From Lysobacterales bacterium (GTDB lineage: Bacteria > Pseudomonadota > Gammaproteobacteria > Xanthomonadales > Xanthomonadaceae): DNA of 64,000 nucleotides. The position numbers and the translations under genes are program-made. Positions 12,323 through 22,052 of the stretch are shown here, one piece after another (within the stretch, counting starts at the first letter, position 1; the number at the start of each line of letters is the position of its first letter). Under the pieces are notes generated by a model, which saw only the letters and a list, made by a program, of their open reading frames with translations, ran no database searches and was not told where the DNA came from. The stretch spans positions 124,001 to 188,000 of the forward strand of contig JADCRD010000002.1 of NCBI GenBank assembly GCA_014946745.1. The letters run 5' to 3'.

Positions 12323-15300
12323 TTACGCCCCCGAAGCCGCCAGCCGTGCACGCCTACGGGTGAGGAAGTCGATGACCTTTAGTGACGCCGGCTGGGCCAC
12401 CAGGTACAGACAGGGGATCAGCACCAGGGTCAGCAGCATCGAGCTCATCAGGCCGCCGACCACGGCGACCGCCAGCGGCTGCATCAGCAGGCCACCGGCG
12501 TCGAGGCCCATCGCCAGCGGCAGCATGCCGACCACGGTGGTCAGCGTGGTCATCAGGATCGGCCGCAGGCGCACCGCACCGGCTTCGATCACCGCCTCCT
12601 CGTCTGCCAGACCGCGCGCGCGACCCTGTTCGATGTATTCGACCAGCAGGATGGCGTTGTTCACCACGATGCCGATCAGCAGCACCGCGCCCAGGAACAC
12701 CGGCGCCGACAGCGGCGTGTCGCTCACCCACAGCGCCAGCAGCGCGCCACCCAGCGCGAGCGGCGCTGCCGTCATGATCACCAGCGGATTGGTCAGCTGC
12801 TCGTACTGCACGATCATCACCACCAGCACCAGGAACACGGCCAGCACGATCACCGTGTTCATCTCGCGCTCGGTCTCCTGCACGGTCTCGAACTGGCCGC
12901 CGAGCGCCACGCCGTACTGCTCGGGCATCTCGATCGTCGCCAGCCGGCGCTGGACCTCGGACAGGATGCTGCCGACGTCGTTCTCCGCCGTATTGAAGGC
13001 GCCGACGATGCGCTGAATGCGCAGCTGGTTCTCGCGGCCGATCTCGGCCGGGCCCTCGCCGAGCGTGAAGTTCGCCACCTGCCGCGCCTGGATGGGCCCG
13101 TTGGCGCCGTTGGCGACGATCACTTCGCCCAGGCGGTCGAGGTTCTCGACCTCTTCGCGCGGCAGGCGCACGCGCACGTCGTATTCGTTGACGCCGGTGC
13201 TGTAGCGGGTCGGCACGGTGCCGGTCACGGCCTGGCGCAGGGCCTGGGCCACCGCGCGCACGTCCAGCCCGAGCGCGGCGGCGCGCTCGCGATCGACCTC
13301 GATCTGCAGGGCCGGCGTGCGGTCCTCGTCGTCCATCTCGACGGCATCGAGGCCCGGCACGTCCTCGATCGCGCGGATGATCTCGCGGGCCAGCGTCTGC
13401 AGGGTCGGCAGATCCTCGCCCAGCACCTTCAGCTCCATGTCGTTGCCCGACAGGCCGAAGTTGAGCCCGCGGATACCGTTGCTGCGCACCGCGATGTCGG
13501 CGCCGGCGATGTCGAGCGCGCTGACCTTGCGCTGCGCCTCGCGCGCCCAGCGGCCGATTGGCCAGTCCGGACGCAGGCGGGCATCTTCCAGCTGGATCGA
13601 GAGCCAGCCGCGGCCGGCGCGCTCGGACACCGTGCCGCCCCAGACGTTGCCGCCGGACACGGTGAACACGCTGCTCACATGCGGCAGCGCGCGGATCGCG
13701 GCTTCCACTTCGCGGGTCGCGCGGTCGGTCTGCTCGGGCGTGGTGCCGGCCGGCAGGGCCAGACGCACGTTCAGGCTGCCGTCGTCGAGCTGGGGCAGGA
13801 ACTCGCTGCCCAGCCGCGAGCCCAGCGGCAGCGCCGCGAGCACGCTGGCGAAGGTGAGCACGAGCACCCAGACGCGGCGCGGCAGCAGCGCGCGCAGCAG
13901 GTTTCGATACCCCTCGGTGACCGCGTGCATGAAGCGGCTGAAGGCCAGGTACGGCAGGCTGCGGTCGAAGCCAGAGGAAAAGCGCAGCTTGGCCATCTGC
14001 GCGGCCAGCATCGGCACCAGGGTCAGCGCCACGGCGAGCGAGGCGATGACTGCGAACGAGATCGTCACCAGCAGCTCGCGGAACACCAGCGTCGCAAGGC
14101 CGGTAATCAGCAGGAAGGGCAGCACTGCGGCGAGGTTGGTGAGGGTGCCGGCGGTCACTGCCGAGATCACCTCGTCCGCGCCTGCGTGCGCGGCCTGCTG
14201 CGGGTCTTCCCTGAGCTGGCTGCGGTGGCGCTCGATGTTCTCCAGCATGACGATGGCGTTGTCCAGCAGCAGGCCCACGCCCAGCGCCAGCCCGCCGAGG
14301 CTCATCACGTTGAGGCTCAAGCCGGCGCCGCCCATCAGCGCGAAGGTCGCCATGATCGCCAGCGGGATCGACAGCCCGATCACCACGCTGCCGCGCACGC
14401 TGCCGAGGAAGAACAGCACCACCAGCATCGCCAGCACGCCGCCCATGATCGCCGCTGACGCGACCGACTCCACCGACCCACGCACGAAGTAGGCGCCGTC
14501 GCGGGTGGTGCTGAAGACGATGTCGTCGGGGATGAAGCCCGAGGCGCGCAGCGAGTCCATCCGCGCCTGCACTTCGTCCACCACCTGCACGGTGTTGGCA
14601 TCGGGCTGCTTGAACACCGACAGCTGGGTGGCGGCCTCGCCGTTCAGGCGCACGAACACGCGCTGCTCGCGGAAGCCGTCGCGCACTTCGGCGACTTCAT
14701 CGAGGCGAATGCGGCGGTCGCTGTTGGGGATCTGCAGCAGTACGGCGGCGATGTCCTCGGCCGACCTGAAGCGGCCTTCGGTGCGCGCACGCACGTCCAG
14801 GCTGCTGCTGGTGATGTTGCCGGCCGAGACGTTCTGGTTCTCGGCGGCGAGCTGGGCCGAGACATCGGCCAGGCTCAGGCCGTAGGCGCGCAGGCGCTGC
14901 TGGTCGACCACCACTTCGAGCTCGCGCTCCTGGCCGCCGACGCTGAGCACGCCGGACACGCCGGGAATCGACTGCAGCTGCGGCGCGAGCCGGTTGTCGA
15001 GCCAGTCGCGCACTTCGCGCGCGCTGCGCCGGTCCGACGAGAAGCCCGCCTCGAACACCGCCTGCGCGCCAGGGTCGAACTTCGACAGGCGCGGCGGCTC
15101 GATGTCGTCCGGCAGTTGCCCGCGCGCGCGCTCGACCAGACGCGCGGCGTCCTGCAGGGCGAGATCGAGATCGGTGCCGTAGCGGAACAGCAGACTGACG
15201 TCGGTGCTGCCCTCTTCGGCCTCGCTGGCCATCAGGGTCAGGCCCTCGGTGGACGCGAGCTGGCGCTCCAGCGGGCGGGTGATCTGCTCCTCCATCACCT

Positions 15301-15514
15301 CGGGCGCCACGCCGGGGTAGGACACATCGACTCGGATCAGCGGGTAGACCACCTCGGGCAAGAGATCGACCGGCAAACGGCCGATGAAGAACAGGCCCAG
15401 CACCAGCACCACGCTGGTGATCGCGGCGGTGCCGATCGGGCGTCGAATGGCGGCGTGAGTGAGGCCACGGTAGCGGCGCGCGGCCTTGGCGCGGATCGAG
15501 CCCTCGCCGCTCAT
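12323..15514 (-). CDS. RND family efflux permease (HAE type)
   Basis: An inner-membrane proton-driven exporter, probably for drugs or other amphiphilic compounds. About 1063 residues. The first helix follows AAIRRPIGTAAITSVVLVLG; helix 4 is NVMSLGGLALGVGLLLDNAI, followed by MLENI; the second half begins with ILLVEYIEQGRARG late in the protein. It lacks the DFGxxxDGA heavy-metal motif of the other pump here. The start (ATG 15514) overlaps the stop of the upstream fusion-protein gene by four bases, so the pair is one operon. No outer-membrane partner lies beside it; a distant TolC would be needed. Confidence 0.92.
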   Translation of the reverse strand: MSGEGSIRAKAARRYRGLTHAAIRRPIGTAAITSVVLVLGLFFIGRLPVDLLPEVVYPLIRVDVSYPGVAPEVMEEQITRPLERQLASTEGLTLMASEAEEGSTDVSLLFRYGTDLDLALQDAARLVERARGQLPDDIEPPRLSKFDPGAQAVFEAGFSSDRRSAREVRDWLDNRLAPQLQSIPGVSGVLSVGGQERELEVVVDQQRLRAYGLSLADVSAQLAAENQNVSAGNITSSSLDVRARTEGRFRSAEDIAAVLLQIPNSDRRIRLDEVAEVRDGFREQRVFVRLNGEAATQLSVFKQPDANTVQVVDEVQARMDSLRASGFIPDDIVFSTTRDGAYFVRGSVESVASAAIMGGVLAMLVVLFFLGSVRGSVVIGLSIPLAIMATFALMGGAGLSLNVMSLGGLALGVGLLLDNAIVMLENIERHRSQLREDPQQAAHAGADEVISAVTAGTLTNLAAVLPFLLITGLATLVFRELLVTISFAVIASLAVALTLVPMLAAQMAKLRFSSGFDRSLPYLAFSRFMHAVTEGYRNLLRALLPRRVWVLVLTFASVLAALPLGSRLGSEFLPQLDDGSLNVRLALPAGTTPEQTDRATREVEAAIRALPHVSSVFTVSGGNVWGGTVSERAGRGWLSIQLEDARLRPDWPIGRWAREAQRKVSALDIAGADIAVRSNGIRGLNFGLSGNDMELKVLGEDLPTLQTLAREIIRAIEDVPGLDAVEMDDEDRTPALQIEVDRERAAALGLDVRAVAQALRQAVTGTVPTRYSTGVNEYDVRVRLPREEVENLDRLGEVIVANGANGPIQARQVANFTLGEGPAEIGRENQLRIQRIVGAFNTAENDVGSILSEVQRRLATIEMPEQYGVALGGQFETVQETEREMNTVIVLAVFLVLVVMIVQYEQLTNPLVIMTAAPLALGGALLALWVSDTPLSAPVFLGAVLLIGIVVNNAILLVEYIEQGRARGLADEEAVIEAGAVRLRPILMTTLTTVVGMLPLAMGLDAGGLLMQPLAVAVVGGLMSSMLLTLVLIPCLYLVAQPASLKVIDFLTRRRARLAASGA

Positions 15515-16614
15515 GCCTCGTCTCCCACGGTTTCGACCACGCGCACGCGGTCGCCGGCGGCGAGGTCGAGCGGGCTGGTGGCGACGATGCGCTCGCCCGC
15601 TTCGAGGCCTGCCGTGATCTCGCGCCACTCGCCGCGCACCACGCCGGTCTCCACTTCGCGACGGGCCAAGAGGCCTTCGCCGTCGATCACCATCACGAAG
15701 CTCTGCTCGCCGAGGCCTACTGCCGCCGCAGGCACGGCCAGCACGTCGCTGCGCGCCTCGATGGCGAAGCGCGCGCGCGCCAGAAAGCCGGGGCGCACGC
15801 CGCGCGCATGCGCCTGCGGCAGTTCAAGTTCGACCGTGACCAGCCGGCTGGTCGGATCGGCCGCGGGAAACACGCGGCGCACGCGGGCTTCAACGGTCTC
15901 GCCGGCGAGCGCGTCGACCGTCACCTCGACCTCGCCGCCCGGCGCGATGCGCGCGGCATCCAGCTCGGACACGCCGACCCGCAGCACCAGCTGATCCAGA
16001 TCGGCCAGCTCGAAGGCCGGCGCCAGCCGCCCCACCGCCGCGCCCGGCTCGATCAGACGATCAATCACGTAGCTGTCGATACTGGCCTCGATGCGACCGA
16101 ACTCGACGCGGGTGCGCCAGAGCTCCACGTCGCTTTCGGCGACTTCGAGCGCCGAGCGCGCGCTCAGCACGCTGGCGGCATCGACGAAGCTGCGGCCGCG
16201 CAGGGCGTCCAGCCGCTCGAAGTTGGCGCGCGCCTCGCGCAGCGCGGCCTCGGCCCGGTTGAGCTCGGCCTGCTGCTCGCTGACGTCGATGCGCGCCAGC
16301 AGCTGGCCGGCGCGTACGCGGTCGCCGGCCTCCACAGCGACCTCGGCGACCACGCCGTCGGTGCGCGCGGCCAGCTGGATGCTGCGCAGCGGTTCGACCG
16401 TGCCGGCCACCAGCACGCTGCGGCCCAGGGTGCGCGGGGCCAGGGTGTAGGCGCGTACCGGACGGCCGGGTTCTGCAGCTTCGTCGGATGCCGGCGTCTG
16501 TGCCGCAGCCGTAGGGGTCGGGGCCTGGCCGCAGGCGCTCAACGCCAGCGCGCAGAACAGACAGACAGGCCAAGCGCGCCGCAGGCGCAGCGGAAGAGGA
16601 GTGAGCGTAGACAT
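15511..16614 (-). CDS. RND periplasmic adaptor (membrane-fusion lipoprotein)
   Basis: The partner of the following RND permease. 367 residues. A lipoprotein leader ends LALSACGQ, followed by an Ala/Pro/Thr linker, the half-lipoyl segment SIQLAARTDGVVAEVAVEAG, a coiled-coil hairpin (about 105-165; QQAELNRAEAALREARANFE), the second half-lipoyl RLIEPGAAVGRLAPAFELA, a beta-barrel, and a membrane-proximal domain ending AAGDRVRVVE. Family membership is clear; the substrate cannot be inferred. Confidence 0.92.
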   Translation of the reverse strand: MSTLTPLPLRLRRAWPVCLFCALALSACGQAPTPTAAAQTPASDEAAEPGRPVRAYTLAPRTLGRSVLVAGTVEPLRSIQLAARTDGVVAEVAVEAGDRVRAGQLLARIDVSEQQAELNRAEAALREARANFERLDALRGRSFVDAASVLSARSALEVAESDVELWRTRVEFGRIEASIDSYVIDRLIEPGAAVGRLAPAFELADLDQLVLRVGVSELDAARIAPGGEVEVTVDALAGETVEARVRRVFPAADPTSRLVTVELELPQAHARGVRPGFLARARFAIEARSDVLAVPAAAVGLGEQSFVMVIDGEGLLARREVETGVVRGEWREITAGLEAGERIVATSPLDLAAGDRVRVVETVGDEA

Positions 16615-16670
16615 ACGTAAAGGGTCGGCTGGGGCGTGTGGTCGAAGCGCGAAAGCGCCAGCCGCATACG

Positions 16671-16700
16671 CAGCGGGGCGACGTTTCCGTCGCCCCGCTG
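16671..16700. terminator. Perfect 13-bp hairpin between fusion-protein gene and TonB receptor gene
   Basis: CAGCGGGGCGACG (16671-16683) and CGTCGCCCCGCTG (16688-16700) form a perfect stem with a TTTC loop, 69 bases beyond the receptor stop on the minus strand. No U-tract follows on either strand, so intrinsic termination is possible but not certain. Confidence 0.45.
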
Positions 16701-16768
16701 CTCAACTCTTGAGTTTGTGTCTGGTACACCCTGGGACGCTCACACGCACCCGATGGCGCAGCGCTCAC

Positions 16769-18838
16769 TCAGTCGCGCGGCCGCCATTGCAGGCCGATGA
16801 ACAAGCCGCGACCATCGCCCGGCAGCAGATAGGCGCCGTCGCGTCCACGCGCATCGGCGACCACACCCGTGCTGGCCACGAAGCTGCGATCCGTGACGTT
16901 TCGGAGGTCGGCAAACAGCTGCCAGGAAGCGCCCAGCTCAAGCCCGGCGCGCAAATGGAACACGGTGTAGCCGGGGGCGGCGAGCGTATTGGCGTGGTCG
17001 ATGAAGCTGCGCTGCGGCGACCACTCGATGCCCGGCGTCAGGCTAAAGCGGGCGCTGGGCGCCCAGCGCAGCTGCGCGCGCAGCAGCTGGGGCGGAACGC
17101 CGGCGAGATCGTTGTCGCCGTACACCGCGTCGTTCTGGAAGCGGAAGTCGTTGTACAGATAGCTCGCATCGAAGCGAAGAGCTTCGACGAACTGCCAGGC
17201 CAGCCCGAACTCGAGGCCCTGATGCAGGGTGCGCTCGGCGTTGATCGTACCCAGCGGATTGCCGGCCGCATCATTCAGCGCCAGCAGCTCGTCGCGCAGA
17301 CGCGCGCGATAGGCCGCCGCATCGATCTGCAGAGTTTCGCTGCGGTGGCGCAGTCCCAGCTCCAGCGTGCGGCCGCGCTGCTGATCCACCTGGGTGATGC
17401 CGGGGCCGCCCGCCAGCTCACCGAAGCTCGGCGGCTCACGGCTGTCGCTCAGGTTGCCGAACAGCGTGGTGCGCTCGGTGGCGGCGAAGCGCAGGCCGAG
17501 CTTGGGGCTGCTGCCGGAATAGCGCGTCAGGAAGCTGCGGTTGACGCCGCCCGCGCGGAACAGGTCGCTGAAATCGCGGCTCGCGCGCAGCGCCTGCACG
17601 CCCGTGGCCAGCGTGAAGCGCTCGGCGAACTGCCACTGGTTCTCGATGAACAGCTCGCGATTCTCGGCGAGCTGGTCGCTCTGCCCGGTGCGGTTGCCGC
17701 GTCGCCCGCCCAGATTCTGGAAGCGGTCATCGCGGGTATCGCCGCGCGAGTAGCCAAGGCCCGCCACCAGCACATTGGGCTGGCCTGCGAGCCTGCCCTC
17801 CATGCGCCAACGCAGGTCGACGCCGCGGTCGCGGCTGTCCTGCAGCAGCGCCTGGAAAATCGGGTGGTCGAGCTGCTTGTCGCTGTAGAAGGCCGAGAAC
17901 TGCAGACGCTGGCTGTCGCTAGGCTGCCAGGCCAGCACGCCGGACAGGCGCGACAGCTCGAAATCGCGACGCTGGTCCAGCGCGATGCTGCCCGGGTTGG
18001 CCTGCGCAGGATCGGCGGCGAACTGGGCGAAGGTCAGGGAGCCCGGCAGCGCTGAGCGCGTGTGCACATGGGCCAGGTAGAGCCGGCTCTCGAGCGCATC
18101 GGAGGCACGCCAGCCGAGGTTGCCAAACGCGCGATAGGTCTCCTGCTCGGCATTGTCGCGAAAGCCATCCTGGACGAAGCCTGAGAGACTCATCACGCCG
18201 TCGAGCCGCGCGCCGGCTGCGCCCAAGGAGGCCTGGCTGCGCTGGTAGCCGAAACTGCCCAGCTCAAGCCGGGCCTGGGTCGCGCCAAGGTCGTGACCAG
18301 TCGGCGAGACGAAGTTGATGGCACCGCCCAGCGTGGCCGCGCCGTACTCCAGCGCGTTGGCGCCGCGATAGACCTCGATGTAGCGCGCGGCCAGCGGCTC
18401 CAGCGACTGCATGTCGAAGCCGCCGTCGGCGAGGTTGATCGGCACGCCATCCTGCAGCACGCGCAGGCCGCGGCCGTGGAAGGTGCGCTGCAGGCCCGAG
18501 CCGCGGATCGACACGCGCGCTTCCTCGGCGCCGAAGCGCGACTGCACGAATACGCCCGGTGCGAGGCCCAAGGCATCGGTGAGCGTGCTCACACGGCCGC
18601 TGCGGTAGGCCTCCCCGTCGACGATGCCGACGCCGCCCGCGCGCTCCTCGATGCGCAGCCGCGCCGCCTCAAGCGGCAGCGGCGCATACGCGCCCGGCGC
18701 ACGCTCGCGCACTTCAAGGCGATCCAGCGTGCGCGCGTCCTCGCGCGCGGGCGCTGCCGCCTGCGCCGTGCTGGCAAGCAGCGCGCCGATCAGCAGGGGC
18801 AGCGGACGCAGGGCGGAAACAGAGACAGCAGCGGACAT
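16769..18838 (-). CDS. TonB-dependent outer-membrane receptor, probably iron or siderophore type
   Basis: A 22-strand outer-membrane importer energised by TonB. About 689 residues; signal peptide about 1-28 (LIGALLASTAQA). A TonB-box-like LDRLEVRERAPG precedes a plug domain (LTDALGLAPGVFVQSRFGAE, SIRGSGLQRTFHGRGLRVLQ, VPINLADGG, EVYRGANALEYGA). The C-terminus ends GLFIGLQWRPRD, with aromatic alternation typical of the last strand. Start at ATG 18838 (ribosome site GAGGTG), overlapping the PepSY gene's stop by one base. Pairing with a PepSY membrane protein is common for ferric-siderophore receptors, so iron uptake is the best guess. Confidence 0.9.
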   Translation of the reverse strand: MSAAVSVSALRPLPLLIGALLASTAQAAAPAREDARTLDRLEVRERAPGAYAPLPLEAARLRIEERAGGVGIVDGEAYRSGRVSTLTDALGLAPGVFVQSRFGAEEARVSIRGSGLQRTFHGRGLRVLQDGVPINLADGGFDMQSLEPLAARYIEVYRGANALEYGAATLGGAINFVSPTGHDLGATQARLELGSFGYQRSQASLGAAGARLDGVMSLSGFVQDGFRDNAEQETYRAFGNLGWRASDALESRLYLAHVHTRSALPGSLTFAQFAADPAQANPGSIALDQRRDFELSRLSGVLAWQPSDSQRLQFSAFYSDKQLDHPIFQALLQDSRDRGVDLRWRMEGRLAGQPNVLVAGLGYSRGDTRDDRFQNLGGRRGNRTGQSDQLAENRELFIENQWQFAERFTLATGVQALRASRDFSDLFRAGGVNRSFLTRYSGSSPKLGLRFAATERTTLFGNLSDSREPPSFGELAGGPGITQVDQQRGRTLELGLRHRSETLQIDAAAYRARLRDELLALNDAAGNPLGTINAERTLHQGLEFGLAWQFVEALRFDASYLYNDFRFQNDAVYGDNDLAGVPPQLLRAQLRWAPSARFSLTPGIEWSPQRSFIDHANTLAAPGYTVFHLRAGLELGASWQLFADLRNVTDRSFVASTGVVADARGRDGAYLLPGDGRGLFIGLQWRPRD

Positions 18839-20322
18839 CAGACACCTCGGGGTGAAGGAGAAGAAGCAGAGCCAGAACGACGCGGGCGACGCAGACGAAT
18901 CCACAAACCCAGGCCTGCCACGCCGAGCGCGAGCAGCAGCCACAGGGCCTGCAGGGCGTCACGGCCGAAGCGGCCCAGCGGCGCGGACAACGGGTTCCAT
19001 TTGTGGAGCCAGGCGAAGGTCCACGCCTCGAAGCGGGTCGCGCCAGCGGCACGATCGATCTGCACGGCGGTCAGCGGATCGAAGCTCAGCAGATCGCCGC
19101 TGGTCGGCTCACGAATCTGCCAGGCCGGCAGCCGCCGGTTGCGGAAGTCGTAGTCGGGATCGAAGCCGAACAGCGGGCGTCCTGCGTCTGCCTTGGCCAT
19201 GTGCAGCGCGGCGGCAGACGCACCCAGCTCCGTCAAGCTGAGACCACGCGCGCTGCCATCCAGCGCGAGACCTTCGAGCGCACTCGTAGCGGGCGCAGCC
19301 GGGCCATGGTGCGCGGCAGCTGCCACCGTGGGCGCCACTGCCGAGGCCTGCCAAACCAGCCACAGCGCGCCGTTCGCTCCGGGTCGCAGCGCTGCGGCCT
19401 GCAGCGCGGCCGGCAGAGTGACCGCTGCGGCCTCACGCGCGGCCGCCGTCTGCAGCGGCGGCGGCAGGCGCAGCTCGGAGGCGCGCAGGGCCGGTGCGAA
19501 CCAGGCGTGCAGCAGGCCGCTGCCCGCCATCAGCAGCACCGGCAGCAGGACGATCCAGCCGAGCCGGCGATGCCAGCGCCGCACCGGCTGGGCACCACCG
19601 CGTTGCCGTGCCAGCAGCAGGCCGGTCACGGCCATGATCAGCACGCTCAGCATCGCCAACCCGCTGAGCACGCGCTGGGCCAGCGGCAGGGCATCCAGAA
19701 AGGCCAGGGTGTGCAGCTGCCGGAACGCGGTCTGCATCGCGCGCTTGCGCGGATCGACATAGCCCGTCAGCACGCCGGTCTCGGTGTGCACGTAGGCCAC
19801 TTGTTGTTCAGGCCCTGAATACTCCAGCCGCCACACCGGCAGCAGACGGTTGACTGCGGGATAGTCCGCATCGAACTCGGTGATGAGACGCGGCGGTGCG
19901 GCAAGCGCACTTCGGCCGGTGTAGTGCTCGCCCAGCCACTGCGCCTGTCCGGCATCGGTGAGTGACGCTGGGCTACCGTCCAGCTGCAGGTAGCGGCGCT
20001 GCAGGCTGTGCGGTGCGGTGATCTGCCACAGAGGGCCGGCGGCCGAGGGCACCACGCGCGCCAAACCGGCGCCCTCAAGCTGAGGGAGCAGCGCCGGCAG
20101 ACCCTGCGCCAGCGCGGCACCGTCGATCGCCAGCGGCGGCGGCATGAAGGCCTGCGGCCGCGGGCCGAGCACACCCATCAAGGGATGCAGCAGGCCCGAA
20201 CCCACCCAGACGAACAGGCTCAGCGCCGCCAGCCACAGGCAGAGCCGATGCAGGCGACGAACCTTGGGGACTGCCGCGGGGCGAGCGTTCGTAGCGGCGT
20301 TGAGGCTGGGGGGCGAAGCCAT
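18838..20322 (-). CDS. PepSY-associated transmembrane protein
   Basis: An inner-membrane protein of about 494 residues with four predicted helices (LCLWLAALSLFVWVGSGLLH near 30-50; VLSGLAMLSVLIMAVTGLLL; IVLLPVLLMAGSGLLHAWF; ALWLLLALGVAGLGLWIRLR near the C-terminus) and periplasmic loops containing PepSY-like segments (RLLPVWRLEY, RRLPAWQIRE). PepSY_TM proteins next to TonB receptors are proposed reductases or accessory proteins of ferric-siderophore uptake. It precedes the receptor gene with a one-base overlap. Start set at ATG 20322; an in-frame ATG 44 codons earlier is possible but adds a basic, non-conserved-looking stretch. Confidence 0.8.
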   Translation of the reverse strand: MASPPSLNAATNARPAAVPKVRRLHRLCLWLAALSLFVWVGSGLLHPLMGVLGPRPQAFMPPPLAIDGAALAQGLPALLPQLEGAGLARVVPSAAGPLWQITAPHSLQRRYLQLDGSPASLTDAGQAQWLGEHYTGRSALAAPPRLITEFDADYPAVNRLLPVWRLEYSGPEQQVAYVHTETGVLTGYVDPRKRAMQTAFRQLHTLAFLDALPLAQRVLSGLAMLSVLIMAVTGLLLARQRGGAQPVRRWHRRLGWIVLLPVLLMAGSGLLHAWFAPALRASELRLPPPLQTAAAREAAAVTLPAALQAAALRPGANGALWLVWQASAVAPTVAAAAHHGPAAPATSALEGLALDGSARGLSLTELGASAAALHMAKADAGRPLFGFDPDYDFRNRRLPAWQIREPTSGDLLSFDPLTAVQIDRAAGATRFEAWTFAWLHKWNPLSAPLGRFGRDALQALWLLLALGVAGLGLWIRLRRPRRSGSASSPSPRGV

Positions 20323-20771
20323 GGGCGCATGCCTGTCTGGGGCAACCGCAGCGCACAGGGCCGGAAAACGACGCCACGATGAGCCTGCGATCGGGGCGCG
20401 GAGTTTAGGAAGCGGCAGTCGCCGCAGGAATGCGACCGAATGTCGCACCGCCATGCTTGATGCTGACGTTGCCTTGGCTTCGTCCGCAGCGCGCCTTGCG
20501 ATGACAGCCAGGCGCTCCTTTCTGGTTCACAGCGGCACCCCGGACTGACAGACCGCCTGGACGCTCTGAGACTCCCCGGATTCAGCCCAAGAGACTCGAT
20601 CTTCACGGCGAGTCCCGCGTCCCTCGCGACCCGCTCGACCGCTTCGCAATCGAGCCTTCGATTGCGCGCGGCAAGCCTACTGCCACGAGGCTTGCTTTGA
20701 GCACAGCCGCTCCGGGAGCCTGCCGGCGGATAGCGCAGGCCGATCAGCCCTGCCTTCGTGCGGGACGCCCC
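20323..20771. other. Intergenic region without recognisable gene
   Basis: The 449 bases between the PepSY gene and pilU contain short open frames on both strands but none with a ribosome site, family resemblance or convincing composition. I see no tRNA, repeat family or clear terminator here. Confidence 0.5.
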
Positions 20772-21908
20772 TCAGCGCCTCGAATCGAGGCCGGCAATGC
20801 TCATGCCGTCCAGCTCATGGCTGACCGGGCCTCCTTCGAGGCGGATCCGCAGGGCCAGATCGGTGCGCGAGTCGGCGTTCTCGATCGCCTGCTCGTAGCT
20901 GATGCGGCCGGCGGCATAGAGGTCGTACAAGGCGCCGTCGAAGGTCTGCATGCCGTTCTCTTTCGAGGCCTTCATCGCCTCCTTGATGCTGGCGATCTCG
21001 CCCTTCTCGATGAGATCCGCGATGAAGGGGCTGGACATGAGGATCTCGACCGCCGGCACACGGGTGCCGTCGACCGCGCGGACCAGGCGCTGACTGATGA
21101 CTGCCTTCAGGTTCAGCGAAAGGTCGATCAGCAGCGGGTGACGCGCGGTCTCGGGGAAGAAGTTGATGATGCGGTCGAGCGTCTGGTTGCCGTTGTTGGC
21201 GTGCAGGGTCGACAGGCAGAGGTGGCCGCTCTCGGCATAGGCGATGGCAGCGGCCATGGTCTCGCGATCGCGGATCTCGCCGATCATGATCACCTCGGGC
21301 GCCTGCCGCATCGCGTTCTTCAGCGCCACCGCATAGCTCAGGGTGTCGATACCGATCTCTCGCTGGTCGACCACCGATTGCTTATGCTCGTGCAGGAACT
21401 CGATCGGGTCCTCGACGGTGAGGATGTGGCCGGTGCGGGTGCGGGTGCGGGTGCGGTTGCGGTGGTCGGTCATGGCCGCCAGCGTCGAGGACTTGCCCGA
21501 GCCGGTCGCCCCCACCACCAGGATCAAGCCTCGGGGCAACAGGATCAGTTCGTTCAGCGCCGGCGGCAGGTGGAGCGCTTCCAGCGAGGGGATCTGGCTG
21601 GTGATGTAGCGCACCGCCACCGCGATGCTGCCGCGCTGGCGGTAGATCGACAGACGGAAGCGCCCCGTGCCCGGCAGGGCGATGGCGAGGTTCACCTCAA
21701 GCTGGGCCTCGAACTCGCGCTGCTGCTTGTCGTTCATCGCCGCATACGCGAGATCGAGCAGCGCCTCCGGGCTGAGCACCTTGTCGCCGACGTGGCGGGT
21801 GACGCCCTGGATCTTGATGCTGGGTGGCGCGCCTACCGAGAAGAACAGGTCCGACGCGTGGTGTTCGGCCATCACGCGCAGGAAGGGCGTGATTTCAATG
21901 GTGGCCAT
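20772..21908 (-). CDS. pilU: Type IV pilus retraction ATPase, PilU type
   Basis: A hexameric ATPase that works with PilT in pilus retraction and twitching. About 378 residues. PilT/PilU signatures are visible: LRVMAEHHASDLFFSVGAPP at the N-terminus, Walker A VVGATGSGKSSTLAAM, Asp box ILTVEDPIEFLHEH, Walker B APEVIMIGEIRDRETM, and His box GHLCLSTLHANNGNQTLDRI. PilU is preferred over PilT because of the N-terminal ITPFLRVMAEHHASDLFFS and the C-terminal extension after the ATPase core. Start at ATG 21908. Oddity: the loop after Walker A reads TDHRNRTRTRTRTGHIL because of a hexamer repeat (21433-21462). No pilT is next to it. Confidence 0.93.
   Translation of the reverse strand: MATIEITPFLRVMAEHHASDLFFSVGAPPSIKIQGVTRHVGDKVLSPEALLDLAYAAMNDKQQREFEAQLEVNLAIALPGTGRFRLSIYRQRGSIAVAVRYITSQIPSLEALHLPPALNELILLPRGLILVVGATGSGKSSTLAAMTDHRNRTRTRTRTGHILTVEDPIEFLHEHKQSVVDQREIGIDTLSYAVALKNAMRQAPEVIMIGEIRDRETMAAAIAYAESGHLCLSTLHANNGNQTLDRIINFFPETARHPLLIDLSLNLKAVISQRLVRAVDGTRVPAVEILMSSPFIADLIEKGEIASIKEAMKASKENGMQTFDGALYDLYAAGRISYEQAIENADSRTDLALRIRLEGGPVSHELDGMSIAGLDSRR
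21433..21462. repeat. In-frame GTGCGG hexamer repeat inside pilU
   Basis: Four perfect GTGCGG copies (21433-21456) plus a fifth with one change (TTGCGG, 21457-21462) encode alternating Arg-Thr between Walker A and the Asp box. Length changes would add or remove two residues without a frameshift. Confidence 0.9.
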
Positions 21909-22052
21909 GGGACTCGTCAATCGCCGCGAAGGCGCGCGGTCGTCAGCGGGAATCTGCGGGAAACCCCTCGCAGGGGAAGAGAGAATCTGGGCCGCCGCTC
22001 GCACCCGTCATCGCACTGCGATCCGAACGCGGACCCGGGCGCAGCGGCGCGC

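Noticed and set aside
20144-20606. Overlapping short frames upstream of the PepSY gene on both strands
   Set aside because: No ribosome sites, high Arg/Ala content, and overlap with the coding start of the PepSY protein.
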